A DNA stretch of 64,000 nt from Luidia sarsii (Eukaryota; Echinodermata; Asteroidea; Paxillosida; Luidiidae), in assembly GCA_949987565.1 (NCBI GenBank), contig OX465107.1, positions 8,172,272-8,236,271 on the forward strand, written 5' to 3'. Positions within the stretch are counted from its first letter, which is position 1, and the number at the start of each line of letters is the position of its first letter. The notes under the pieces are model-generated. The model was not told the origin of the DNA. It ran no database searches and was given only the letters and a program-made list of their open reading frames with translations. Below, piece after piece: positions 21,438 to 31,800 of this stretch. Position numbers and translations under genes: made by a program.

Positions 21438-22613
21438 TTAGCCCTTGACTGGTTTGGATAACTGACCAAGAAAGAGGATAGCGCCAGTCAGTTTGTCAAG
21501 AATAAACATAAGGAAGGGGTGGTCAGCGATAAAGGGGCATGGCATCATACAACATTGAAGTTCCATCACAACAGCCGTGGCAGCTGCTGCCTCACTGCCC
21601 TCCTCATTCACGTCTAAGAATGACTTGTGGACAACTTGGGAAATAAAAAGATCTCTCTCTCCAGTCATCCCAGAGAAGTCTGCTTTGTTTTCATCAAATG
21701 GGTCCAGCATACCCATGGACTTCAAGACGTCATTCAAGTCAAAGGTCTGTTGTACAGTAAACTTTGGAAGTGACACTGACACATCCCGTCGGTATGCCTT
21801 ACGAGCATCTCTCACCCAGCTCTCAATCTTCTCCAAACTCAGTTCCTTCTGGACATGGGCAAGTCCATCGATTTCATTTGGAAGTACAATGAACATGCTG
21901 ATTTCATCCTTGATGTAAGGTAGCTCCAGGATTTGACTACTCACAGTCTCATCATAAGCCAAGTTAAACTCGGCATTCAGGCGCATCATGGGAACGTCGA
22001 TCGTTTCGTTTGCAGAAATGTGGAATTTCTGGACAGTTGTTGCACGTTCTTGGAACTTCCTAGCCCAGTCTCCTTTGAAATAAATAGCATTGACCAGCAC
22101 CAGACGGGTTAAGGAGTCAATGGATCCCTCTGCAAGCAAGTCTTTGATGCGCTCTTGTGTCTGCTTCTCTACCCAAGAGTTAATGTGTCGACGAGAACCT
22201 TCAGCATTACAAATGAAATCCAGTTTCTCCATCTCTGCTCTGTAGTGTTTCTTTGTTTCTTCAATGAAAGCTGGAAGGAGATTCAGAGTGCCATTACCGA
22301 ACAATCTATTGGCAGCTTTCAGGGTGTAGGGTGCATCGGTGCGGTATATCAGATCACTGAGCCTGCCAAAGGAAGGATGGAGGACGGACTCTTCCAAGAG
22401 GTCATGTTTAAGAACTTGGCTCATCTGCCCCGCTGTCTCCCCTCGTGCCCCAATGGAGGTCATCGCCAGTGCTGAGGAGATGCTCATTGGCGAAAAGAAG
22501 ATGTTGGAGGAACAACTCTTCCCAGCCAAGACTTGAAAGAGGTCACAGGCAAAGCTGTTACTGGCCTTTGCAGCATTCTGAGCCATGACATCGTTTGGAG
22601 TAAAGGATGCCAT
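21438..22613 (-). CDS. Serpin 2: leaderless (clade B-like) serpin, tandem duplicate of serpin 3
   Basis: This 391-aa serpin has no signal peptide. The start MASFTPNDVMAQNAAKAS leads straight into helix A, as in cytosolic ov-serpins, so a cytoplasmic inhibitor is the simplest reading. The inhibitory hinge EEGSEAAAAT begins at residue 337 and the signature FIADHPFLMFI follows. By counting, P1 is Gln353 with Cys at P1' and P2', and another Cys at P6'. This Cys-rich loop is unusual and makes the target protease hard to guess. An acceptor (tatttacag) ends 8 nt before the ATG, so the exon starts at 22621 and a leader intron is implied. The body is almost identical to serpin 3 up to the hinge, while the loop and last strand differ strongly. 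Confidence 0.93.
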   Translation of the reverse strand: MASFTPNDVMAQNAAKASNSFACDLFQVLAGKSCSSNIFFSPMSISSALAMTSIGARGETAGQMSQVLKHDLLEESVLHPSFGRLSDLIYRTDAPYTLKAANRLFGNGTLNLLPAFIEETKKHYRAEMEKLDFICNAEGSRRHINSWVEKQTQERIKDLLAEGSIDSLTRLVLVNAIYFKGDWARKFQERATTVQKFHISANETIDVPMMRLNAEFNLAYDETVSSQILELPYIKDEISMFIVLPNEIDGLAHVQKELSLEKIESWVRDARKAYRRDVSVSLPKFTVQQTFDLNDVLKSMGMLDPFDENKADFSGMTGERDLFISQVVHKSFLDVNEEGSEAAAATAVVMELQCCMMPCPFIADHPFLMFILDKLTGAILFLGQLSKPVKG

Positions 22614-23514
22614 TGGTCACACTGTAAATAAAAACATTGACCATTGATCAGTTCATAGTTAGACTGCTACTTCACATTTTGTGAAATTTATTCCATTTTG
22701 GTCATCCTGCAGAACATCCAAGCTATTCATTTGGTAGTACATATTGACTTTTTAAAGTAATAATCTATACACTCTCATTTTAAAATATCTTTCTCTCAAA
22801 AATATATTTTCACCTTAGTAAATTATGGTGCAAATCAATATTTAACAAATTCTGTTCTTACTTCATATCATAGAAAGTATGAAATTTGGAAATGTATTGT
22901 GGATACATTTATAAACTTAATTAAGCTGCTGATTTAATTTGTTTTATTCCTGACATAATTGACAACTTTAATTTACACATATTATCACTATGCTATTAAT
23001 TTAGAAACAAATCCACATCATATTCTATCAATCAGCACCATGCATTATTTTCACATGGTCACTTATTTCAGCTACAGCTTATTAAAGAATGCATCTTCTG
23101 TCTGGGGTAAGAAAAAAACAATTCTAAACTAAACCTTTGTTCTATCCTTATGTATGTCAAAATTGTCCAATACATCTGACAGTACTATCAACTGATCATT
23201 TCATAACATGCCATGTCTTTCAAAATTACTGCTTCTGCCTGATCAATTTTGAAGAAACAAAAAACACCCCCAAAAAGGTACTGAATAAAAAGAAAGTCTT
23301 CCTTTTTGATAAACTGGAAAACAGCTTTACAAGATTCTTAATGATCCAAATGCCCTACACATGGAATAAAACCTAAATGTGAAATTTGGTTTTAATGTCC
23401 AGAAGGTAGAAAAGAAGTCCACATTAAAACATATGCAAGCAGCTGGCTTAATAGTTACTCAAAATGGACAACCTATTCTATTTTGCACTTCTAATTCACA
23501 CTTAAACAAACAGA

Positions 23515-23700
23515 GTAAAGGGAATTTGACTGGAGAATGTTTAAACGATTTGAAAAATGGCAAAGAAGATTTGACTGGACTTGGACTTGAACAATTGTAC
23601 CAGCATTCCTTCCACCTGAGCTATCCAGCCCCTCAGTGGTGGGCTGGTGGGCTGGTGGGCTGGTGGCCTTCCCAAAAAGTCAACTATGGTATCATGGCCA
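23515..23700 (-). mobile_element. tRNA-derived SINE, family A, with internal GGTGGGCT triplication
   Basis: On the plus strand it runs 'gactggagaatgttta', 'aaaatggcaaagaagattt', 'gactggacttggacttgaac', 'cacctgagctatccagcccc', i.e. a minus-strand SINE with its tail on the left. At 23636-23663 'gtgggctg' is repeated three to four times inside the head. Confidence 0.7.
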
Positions 23701-24304
23701 GGGTGGGGTGCCAGTCAAAAGCAATCATCCATTAACTGCTGTATATCTCCTTGGAATATATAGAACAATGTACCTGGGATCATGCCACAATGAATTAAAT
23801 GATCATGGGAAATAATGATTCCTTCCATTATACGACTGTACATGTACATGTACATTATGTTCTAATTGTCCCAATTTCTGGTGATATTGGTCATTTGGGG
23901 TTGTTCAGTCCCATACGTAAATGATGGTAAAATAATGTTGCAACTGTAGTTTACTACATGACTAAAAATTATCTAGGAGTGACAATGTGGTCAATGTTAA
24001 ATTTTCACATTCTATTCACTGTCCATGACATTCCTCTTCAATCTCTCCATCCTCCACTAAGCTTTGTGGTTTCTCTGATAATGTTTCACGAATGACATTC
24101 CCATCAAAACTTAATTCATCCACAATTGGTCTCATAATGAAAAATTATCAAAGGCTGACAATGCGAATGCGATGATCAAATTCGGCTTGAAGTAAGATCT
24201 CATTAAGATAAACATCAACACATTGATTTGCGTAAAAATTATTTGCAAACAACATCAAAACAGTTTTTAACTTGTAACCTTTTACTGTATCTTTAATAGA
24301 AAGC

Positions 24305-24380
24305 AGACGTTGTGGGTTCAAAACCCGTCTGAGCTGCCTGTGTTCTTTCGAGCATGCAATGAGGCGAAGTACGGAGCAAA
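24305..24380 (+). repeat. tRNA-derived fragment, family B
   Basis: 'tgggttcaaaacccgtctg' (a B-box and T-arm-like palindrome) is followed by 'agctgcctgtgttctttcga'. The shared 'gagctgcctg' links it to 1558-1660 and 44030-44130. Confidence 0.45.
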
Positions 24381-24600
24381 CAGGGCAGATTACACATTGA
24401 GAAGGGTAAACCTTTAGTGATTTACACTCTTAGTGAAATGCCAAATCACGACATATCTATGATATAGGTATGTATCCTGGACAAATAATAAAAAAAAAAA
24501 AATCTGTATGGAAAACAGGTCTCCGTTGTTTTGGTGATATATACAAAAATGTTGCAAACTGCTTACTGACTAAAGTTACCAAAACTAAAGTTACCGTTTT

Positions 24601-24606
24601 TTTATT
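24601..24606 (-). terminator. Candidate poly(A) signal for serpin 3
   Basis: AATAAA on the minus strand, about 140 bp past the serpin 3 stop. Confidence 0.4.
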
Positions 24607-24746
24607 TGAGAAATTATATCAGAATGAGATCAGCATGAGATCAGCATGCCTTCAAATGATTTGAATTTGCATCTTAGTACATGTAAGTCATACACTTTTC
24701 TAAATGACCACTGTTGATCTTATTCAATTCAATGTAAGTTGTGATT

Positions 24747-25928
24747 TTAAGCAGGAGATGGATTGCATAGCTGGCCCATGAAGAGAACAGCTCCAGACTG
24801 GTTGTCATGAATAAACACAAGGAAGGGGTGATCAGCCTTAAATGGGCGTGGCCTTGGAATAGCCGAACGCAACTTCATCACAACAGCCGTGGCAGCTGCT
24901 GCCTCACTGCCCTCCTCATTCACGTCTAAGAATGACTTGTGGACAACTTGGGAAATAAACAGATCTCTCTCTCCAGTCATCCCAGAGAAGTCTGCTTTGT
25001 TTACATCAAATGGGTCCAGCATACCCATGGACTTCAAGACGTCATTCAAGTCAAAGGTCTGTTGTAGAGTAAACTTTGGAAGTGACACTGACACATCCGG
25101 CTGGCGGCCTCCGTTGCGAGCATCTCTCACCCAGCTCTCAATCTTCTCCAAACTCAGTTCCTTCTGGACCTGAGCAAGTCCATCAATTTCATTTGGAAGT
25201 ACAATGAACATGCTGATTTCATCCTTGATGTAAGGTAGCTCCAGGATTTGACTACTCACAGTCTCATCATAAGCCAAGTTAAACTTGGCATTCTGCCTCA
25301 TCATGGGAACGTCGATCGTTTCGTTTGCAGAAATGTGGAATTTCTGGACAGTTGTTGCACGTTCTTGGAACTTCCTAGCCCAGTCTCCTTTGAAATAAAT
25401 AGCATTGACCAGCACCAGACGGGTTAAGGAGTCAATGGATCCCTCTGCAAGCAAGTCTTTGATGCGCTCTTGTGTCTGCTTCTGAACCCAAGAGTTGATG
25501 TGTCGACGAGAACCTTCAGCATCACCAATGAAATCCAGTTTCTCAATCTCTGCTCCGTAGTATTTCTTTGTTTCTTCAATGAAAGCTGGAAGGAGATTCA
25601 GAGTGCCATTGCCGAACAATCTATTGGCAGCTCTCAGGGTGTAGGGTGCATCGGTGCGGTATATCAGATCACTGAGCCTGCCAAAGGAAGGATGGAGGAC
25701 AGACTCTTCCAAGAGGTCATGTTTAAGAACTTGGCTCATCTGCCCCGCTGTCTCCCCTCCTGCCCCAATGGAGGTCATCGCCAGTGCTGAGGAGATGCTC
25801 ATTGGAGAAAAGAAGATGTTGGAGGAACAACTCTTCCCAGCCAAGACTTGAAAGAGGTCACAGGCAAAGCTGTTACTGGCCTTTGCAGCATTCTGTGGCT
25901 GAGTAGTTGATTGGATTTGAGATGCCAT
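24747..25928 (-). CDS. Serpin 3: leaderless (clade B-like) serpin with predicted Arg-Ser reactive site
   Basis: This 393-aa serpin starts at the ATG of MASQIQSTTQ. A longer frame would begin at 26009, but a strong acceptor (attgtgtgtag) ends only 2 nt before this ATG, so the upstream 27 codons are most likely intron. The hinge EEGSEAAAAT begins at residue 338 and the signature FKADHPFLVFI follows. By counting, P1 is Arg354 and P1' Ser, in the loop VVMKLRSAIPRPRPF, which suggests a trypsin-like target. The protein matches serpin 2 almost residue for residue through the body, apart from a short stretch after WVRDAR (NGGRQPDV versus KAYRRDV). It then diverges across the reactive loop and C-terminus. 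No signal peptide is present in the chosen start. Confidence 0.93.
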   Translation of the reverse strand: MASQIQSTTQPQNAAKASNSFACDLFQVLAGKSCSSNIFFSPMSISSALAMTSIGAGGETAGQMSQVLKHDLLEESVLHPSFGRLSDLIYRTDAPYTLRAANRLFGNGTLNLLPAFIEETKKYYGAEIEKLDFIGDAEGSRRHINSWVQKQTQERIKDLLAEGSIDSLTRLVLVNAIYFKGDWARKFQERATTVQKFHISANETIDVPMMRQNAKFNLAYDETVSSQILELPYIKDEISMFIVLPNEIDGLAQVQKELSLEKIESWVRDARNGGRQPDVSVSLPKFTLQQTFDLNDVLKSMGMLDPFDVNKADFSGMTGERDLFISQVVHKSFLDVNEEGSEAAAATAVVMKLRSAIPRPRPFKADHPFLVFIHDNQSGAVLFMGQLCNPSPA

Positions 25929-26917
25929 GGCTACACACAATAGAAAACAAGAGAGACATACATGTATTTGTGGCACAGTTGAAGAATCTCCTTGTTGCTG
26001 ATGCTTCAATGAGGATGAAATATGTATACGGTGGTCATGCTGAAAGTTAAACTCTTGAGTGAATGGTTTTAACTGTCCCTCTGTGATGTATGTTGATGTG
26101 ATATGCCATGTGGTGTTTGTGACTTGGTGGTTGCTTCATAAAAATGATAACATTCACACTCAGAGAGATAACACTAACAGACAACCGGAGCCTGGTATTT
26201 CAACCATCAGTACATCCATAAAAAGGTATCCAAGAGCTATCCTGGTAACTTCCCTGCTTCCCTAGAACTACATCAAAGCTGTTTCAGTCCCGGCTGGCAT
26301 TCTGTTGTAAATTTGTCCATAACATGTTGAATGTGTGAAACAGAAACTACTGCAGTAATGAGACTATGCCCTTGTGATTTTTTTATTTATTTTTATTTAT
26401 GTACATTATGATTGTATTTGTAGGATACATCTACAGGTACACGTCATCACTACACTACTCACTGATGACTGCAATATGTACAGTACATGAACTTTAGACT
26501 CTGCCCATAATACTGGTTCTATCTCCATCTTCTTCATTTGAATAACAATGCCACACCCTGTCTACACTGTTCATGTACAGTGTTCACAGAGTGCTTTGCC
26601 TACGATTCAGCTGTGTGCGCTGCATAATTACATAAGCTGGGCTAGATTTTAAGAGCGGTCGCTAAAAAATTACCCAGGTCACCAAAATGACTAAAGTACA
26701 AGTACATCCAAATGACTAAAGTACATCCAAATGACTAATGTACATGTAGGCCTACATGTATGCCTGAAAAATTGGTTAGATTATGGCCAATATTAAGACA
26801 GTAAACTGGGCCCAGATCCACATTACCCTCTGGATACCGCAGTCCCTAGGCAAGTGCTATTACATATTACTATGCATAAAATATTTGTATGCATGTAATG
26901 ATGTATGACTATAGTTG

Positions 26918-26974
26918 CCCTCATCCTGCCGGCGGTCGGAGGCCTCAGGTCTCCACTCGCCGGCAGGATGAGGG
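26918..26974. repeat. Short GC-rich palindrome
   Basis: A 17-bp perfect inverted repeat, ccctcatcctgccggcg (26918-26934) and its complement (26958-26974), encloses 23 nt. It is followed by GATGAGGGTTACGGTTACC-type sequence that recurs at about 29548-29566. Confidence 0.8.
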
Positions 26975-27262
26975 TTACGGTTACCGCAACATATAGCACA
27001 CACAGACCAATGCCAATGGCAATGGCTCATTACACTGTCTGTATGGAGGGGAATAGCTTAGGGAAAAAGATTACAAAATGGTCCAATGATCTAAGGGTTG
27101 GCTTTCAATTCACAACTGGAATAAAATATAGGGACTACCACAACCACTACCACAAAGTACCAGTTCAGGAGAATACGTACATGATATTAGTTACTAGTTG
27201 TTCAAGATCTTACTTAGTCTAGTAAGTATTAGTGCTAACTACTATTACTAGTATTTAAAATC

Positions 27263-27652
27263 TGTTTTACTCAGGTTTGGGAAAAGGGAGAAATTTCCCC
27301 TCAGTTGACCGAGAACGGGTCTACGAGCCGAGTTGGGGTGGCCATCTTGGATTTGAAACTGCATGACGTCACGATGTGCAGGCAGGTCCGGGTGTGGTGT
27401 GGAGTGGAAGTGTGTGCGTGCAGTGCGATGTCCCGGACGTTGCTTTGCACTGCTGTTCAGGAAACAGTCGTAGGGCTCAACGGGTGCAAGTGCGCGCACA
27501 CACTTCTGCAGACCACTCCATACCCAGACCTGCCTGCACATCGTGACATCATGCAGTTTCAAATCCAAGATGGCCACCCCAACTCGGTTCGTCGACCCGT
27601 TCTCGGTCAACTGAGGGGAAATTTCTCCTTTTTTCCAAACGTGAGTAAAACA
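27263..27652. mobile_element. 390-bp fold-back element
   Basis: Arms of about 160 nt (27263 to about 27425, and about 27490 to 27652) are roughly 93 percent complementary by eye. Ends read tgttttactc and gagtaaaaca. The arms include 'ggccatcttggatttgaaac' and 'cagttgaccgagaacggg'. The target-site duplication is unclear (possibly AAAAT or shorter). Confidence 0.85.
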
Positions 27653-28021
27653 AAATGACCAGTATTGGAATCTGTAATTCTCACTGAATCCTCAATGGGC
27701 GAGTGGGACGGTTTCACGGGTGTTTTGGGGGATAAATCTGTGGATTTCGGGCGGGGGTATTTTTCAAAGATTAGATTTCCACATTGCATAGCCACTTTCC
27801 TTGGACCCTACAGTCACCCATCACTCCAAATTTCAAAATTCGATAAAAAAGGGTGACTTGTCGGGTCCAAGTGACTCGAACTACACTTAATCCAAAGATG
27901 GGTGTGTGGGACGGTTTCACAGGTGTTTTCAGGGTAAAATCTAGGGTTTTCGGTCGGGGGTAGTTATGGAGTCGAACACGTCGTTGTTTGCAGGAGTTTC
28001 CTTACTGAGAATCTTGGACCC

Positions 28022-28033
28022 TTGTACTACTAG

Positions 28034-28065
<32 letters not shown>

Positions 28066-28098
28066 GTACTACTAGTACTAGTAGTACTAGTACTACTA
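28022..28098. repeat. (TAC/ACT)n microsatellite with inverted segment
   Basis: About 75 bp of 'actactact' repeats broken by 'actagtact' units. Because tagtac and gtacta both occur, the right part is self-complementary and could form a hairpin. Confidence 0.85.
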
Positions 28099-28809
28099 TC
28101 GCCCGACCTCCTCAAAATTAAAAAAAGGGCGATGGTAACGTAAGGGTCCAACTCCAAGTTACTCGGACTACATCATGTATGACGCGTGTGATACTAGTTA
28201 TAAATAAGTGATAGGAATAGTCATGCAGGATTGAGGAATTCCTCCAGCTCCATGGAATAGTGAAGTGCATGTTTTGTACCGAATTAAATGATTGCGTGAA
28301 ATACTTACCTCCTCAACTGAAGTAACTGTTGTGAAATGTTTCAGCTTTGTGTGGGATACAAACACGCCCTTGGCCTTGGGTATCTTGTCGAACTTCCGCA
28401 ACACCAAAAATAGTAATTTTGGTTTGTGTTAAAGGGCGCCACCAGAGGTTGAGAAAAAAAGAGAAGAAAATAAACGAAAGCCCTCAACCCGAATCATTCG
28501 GTTACGGCTTTAAAATGCACATGAGTCTATGCATGAATGCTGCTTGCCATGTCGATTTCCTAGCCTTGTGCTTTATAACCACTGATCTATCACTGTTTTT
28601 AACAGCCGTAGCCACGGCCAGAAACGGTACCAAAAGATTTAATTAATTGAGAATTTAGTCTTAACAGTCACACAAAACCATCCATATAATAATTATTACG
28701 ATAATTTTGGTTATTAAACATATTTTATTGATACTCAAATTAATCTTTTTTGATAGGCCCTACTATTATTTCTAGTAAATTAAGATTGGTGACCAGCCTA
28801 AATAAATCC

Positions 28810-28821
28810 AAAATGGCGGCC
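28810..28821 (+). promoter_or_regulatory. YY1-like motif over the MAIP1 start codon
   Basis: The start codon lies in 'aaaatggcggcc', which matches the AANATGGCGGC motif found at many housekeeping gene starts. Only the sequence match is seen here; binding is inferred. Confidence 0.4.
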
Positions 28822-31800
28822 TCCTGTCCTTGGTTAGTCCGTTTACCGATTCTCTGTAAAAGTTCCCCAAACATCGCGAAGTCTTTGCCGTTGTCTCAAT
28901 TTCTCCCCTGGAAAGCAACGAGGAGAGACTACAGCTCTCTGAGGCAGCTCAATGAAAGGAGAACGAACTGTTTGCAAGCGAGATATACCAACGTGAACAG
29001 TGCAGTTTTATCGTCTGCGGTGCAATTTCTGAAGTCGGCCGTCTCTGCAACAACGACGACATGCAGACGCCACTTCTCAAATGATTCTGAGGGCCAGGAC
29101 CGAGATGGCGTGAGAAAGATCAAGCCAGTGTTTGTGGCTATTCCCAACCCGTTCAAAATCGTTAGAAATAAAATTTACTTCTGGATGATAAGGGCATATT
29201 TTGATGCCGAGTTCTCAGCAGAAGACTTCATTGATGGGGCTAAACAGGTGAAGAATCAATGATTAATATTTTGAATAATAATATTTAATTTTTATTTGTG
29301 TCACTTTTCGCTTTCTTATATTTGTTATAACTAGTTTAACTATAACCAAAACTAGTAATATAACTAGTCTAAATTCACCTCATTTCCTATGCTGTATTTC
29401 TTTTTTGTTTTGGTAAGATTTCAGTCTAGTAATAGTAATAATCGTTTTAATAAATACACTGTAAATTACATGTAATTAACTAAAACAGTAAAAAAGGTAG
29501 TTGCGGTAACTGTAACTTCCTCCCGAGGGTCGGAAACCTGAGGGAAGATGAGGGTTACGGTTACCACCGCAAGAGGTACCCCCAGAACTGTGGGGTTCTA
29601 CGTCGTCCACTGCTCTCCCGACCGGAACCCCACAGATAACTAGGCTTTTTTCCCATAGGCTTCTGTGTAACGTTCACAAGTGCTGTGGCATAGGGATCAG
29701 CAGGTTCAGCATAACTCATAAAATACTGCTTCATTTGGCCCAAGATTTTTAGCAAGTGTGGTTTACATACCACGCAACTGTGTGCAACTGTTCATTTGGC
29801 GAAAATGTGTCGATTTCCCCCCAAAAATGGGCAGCGCCGCAACTGGCAGTCTGGTCCCCTGTACGTCTTCGCAGCAAGGCGCTATACAATACTACAGGGA
29901 CCAGACTGCCAGTTACGGAGCTGCCGTTTGAATGTTGCAACCGAACCGGGAGGTTTTCGCCCATTTTTTTTTGGAAATCGACACATTTTCGCCAAATGGA
30001 CAGTTGCACACAGGTGCGTGGTATGTAAACCACATTTGCTAGAAATCTTGGGCCAAATGAAGCAGTATTTTATGAGTTATGCTGAACCTGCTGATCCCTA
30101 TGCCACAGCACTTGTGAACGTTACACAGAAGCCTATGGGAAAAAAACCTAGTTATCTGTGGGGTTCCGGTCGGGAGAGCAGCGGACGACGTAGAACCCCA
30201 CAGTTCTGGGGGTACGCAAGAGGGTGGAAAAATTCCTTAATCCAAAAAAAGATCAGCTATTGTAATGTAGACAACAACACTCTATATATAGCCATTGTCT
30301 GACATATCACTTGCTGAAAAAACTTGTCTTACTCTTACTCTTAGTTACCATGGTAACAGTTTTCCCCAAACAATGATTTTGTTACATGTATGGTGTAAGA
30401 AATAGCAAAGTGCATGTTTTGTACACAGCCATGTACTGAACATCCATATGCAACACCACTCACAAGATCCTGAATTTGGGGAAAACTGGAACAAGCGGAA
30501 GTCCGTTTTTTGCCAAGCGGTTGTGCCAGACAATGGCTATTGACTTTGTCTACATACATGTCACACTAACACTAACAGTAGCTGGTCTTTTGTGGATTTT
30601 AGTTATTGTTTTCACCCGTTTAGATTGTAGGTATTAAATTGAAATCTTTCTGGTCATCTTATCTTTTAGTTAGTTACGTAAGCAGTTAAGATTTGTAATT
30701 GGATATAACATTCTTCCATGTGAATTGGCCATGCATGCACACGTACTGTAGGCCTGTATCATACCTTTACCACGATGGTAGAGCAGTACAGCAATTTGTT
30801 GACGACAATATCATTTCTGGTTTGACTGCAGGCACTATGCATGATATCAGAGAGTATTTCAGAAGGCAACTTTGACAAGTTAGAGGGCTTGTTGTCTGGA
30901 AAGGTAAGGTAACTAAGGTCCTTCCTGAAATTTACATGTTTCATAAGGGCTATAACAAAGTGGAAATTTGATTAACAAGCATCAATTATTTATACAGTAT
31001 AGGAGTCCATATTTATGTTAATTAATCAAAACTATATGAATAAATCCATTTTCTCAATGCTATTTAATTTGGAACTGATTTGATATTGTTTGAAAAACTT
31101 ACTTTTCAAAAATGTCAAGTCAAATGCGTGCAAAACTTCATTTGTGAATCGGCGCTACATTGTCTGTTTTCCAATTCCATCACCAATTGAAAGTTGTGAT
31201 CCTCCAGTGTCCCAGTTCCCCCCACCAGAGACCTGAGGGGCTTGGTAACGGTCATTGACGTTACTCCTTGCTTGCTTATTTGTTTACTTTGATCAGCTTC
31301 TTGAAGAAGTGAAGGAGACCTGTGCGGGCTTAGCCCTACGGGACCGCTCAGGCATCCTTATCACCATGGAAGATGTGCTGCACGTGTTCCCTCAGAATGT
31401 GGCTGTGCACTATGATGAGAAAGGTATGTAGGGCTTGAGATGCACCACACCAAGAAGGCAGAGATGTGTTGCAGGTATCTCAAACCTTCAGCACGTCATG
31501 GTATTGGTCGTTCCTTTCGGCAGGGTTTTCCCTGAAATGTTTGTGAGTCTGAGGCAGCAACCGATAATTTGATCAATCACATTAGTTTTGCAATTGGGGA
31601 CGAGTCCGCTTGATGTACCATGAATCACAGATTCTTCTCCTGAAGACGAGCAGAGTGCACTGTTCAAAACGTTTAGTTCCTCCGGTTCTTTTCAGAACCA
31701 CACTTACCCGGTACTCACAAAAGAGAAATTTTACATGGTGTCACCGCAAACCTACTCTTTCTGCTATCCTCACTATAAAAACCTTCAAATCTCATTTGAA

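Larger units (their letters stand above)
22622..24600. other. Between serpin 2 and serpin 3, no gene seen
   Basis: AT-rich DNA presumably containing the serpin 2 leader exon and promoter. It includes a family A SINE (23515-23700) and a family B tRNA-derived fragment (24305-24380). I see no further serpin copy or pseudogene in it. Confidence 0.5.
25931..28812. other. Between serpin 3 and MAIP1, fold-back elements, no gene seen
   Basis: This contains the serpin 3 leader exon and promoter (not placed), short local tandem copies ('aaatgactaaagtacatcc' at about 26690-26750), two palindromic elements (26918-26974 and 27263-27652) and a TAC/ACT microsatellite (28022-28098). A 'aagggcgccaccagagg' motif lies at about 28430, some 380 bp before the MAIP1 start. 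The open frames within the palindrome are mirror images of each other and not genes. Confidence 0.5.

Noticed and set aside
25929..26009. 27-residue N-terminal extension of serpin 3 containing a hydrophobic run
   Set aside because: A strong 3' splice site sits 2 nt before the ATG at 25928, and serpin 2 has the same arrangement, so this DNA is most likely intron and not a signal peptide.
27248..27658. Opposed frames of 120 and 117 codons with the same start
   Set aside because: Same reason: both arms of a palindrome translated in opposite directions.
29561..30302. Open frames of 70 and 168 codons sharing a 60-residue segment
   Set aside because: They are mirror copies produced by the fold-back element, not a conserved protein.
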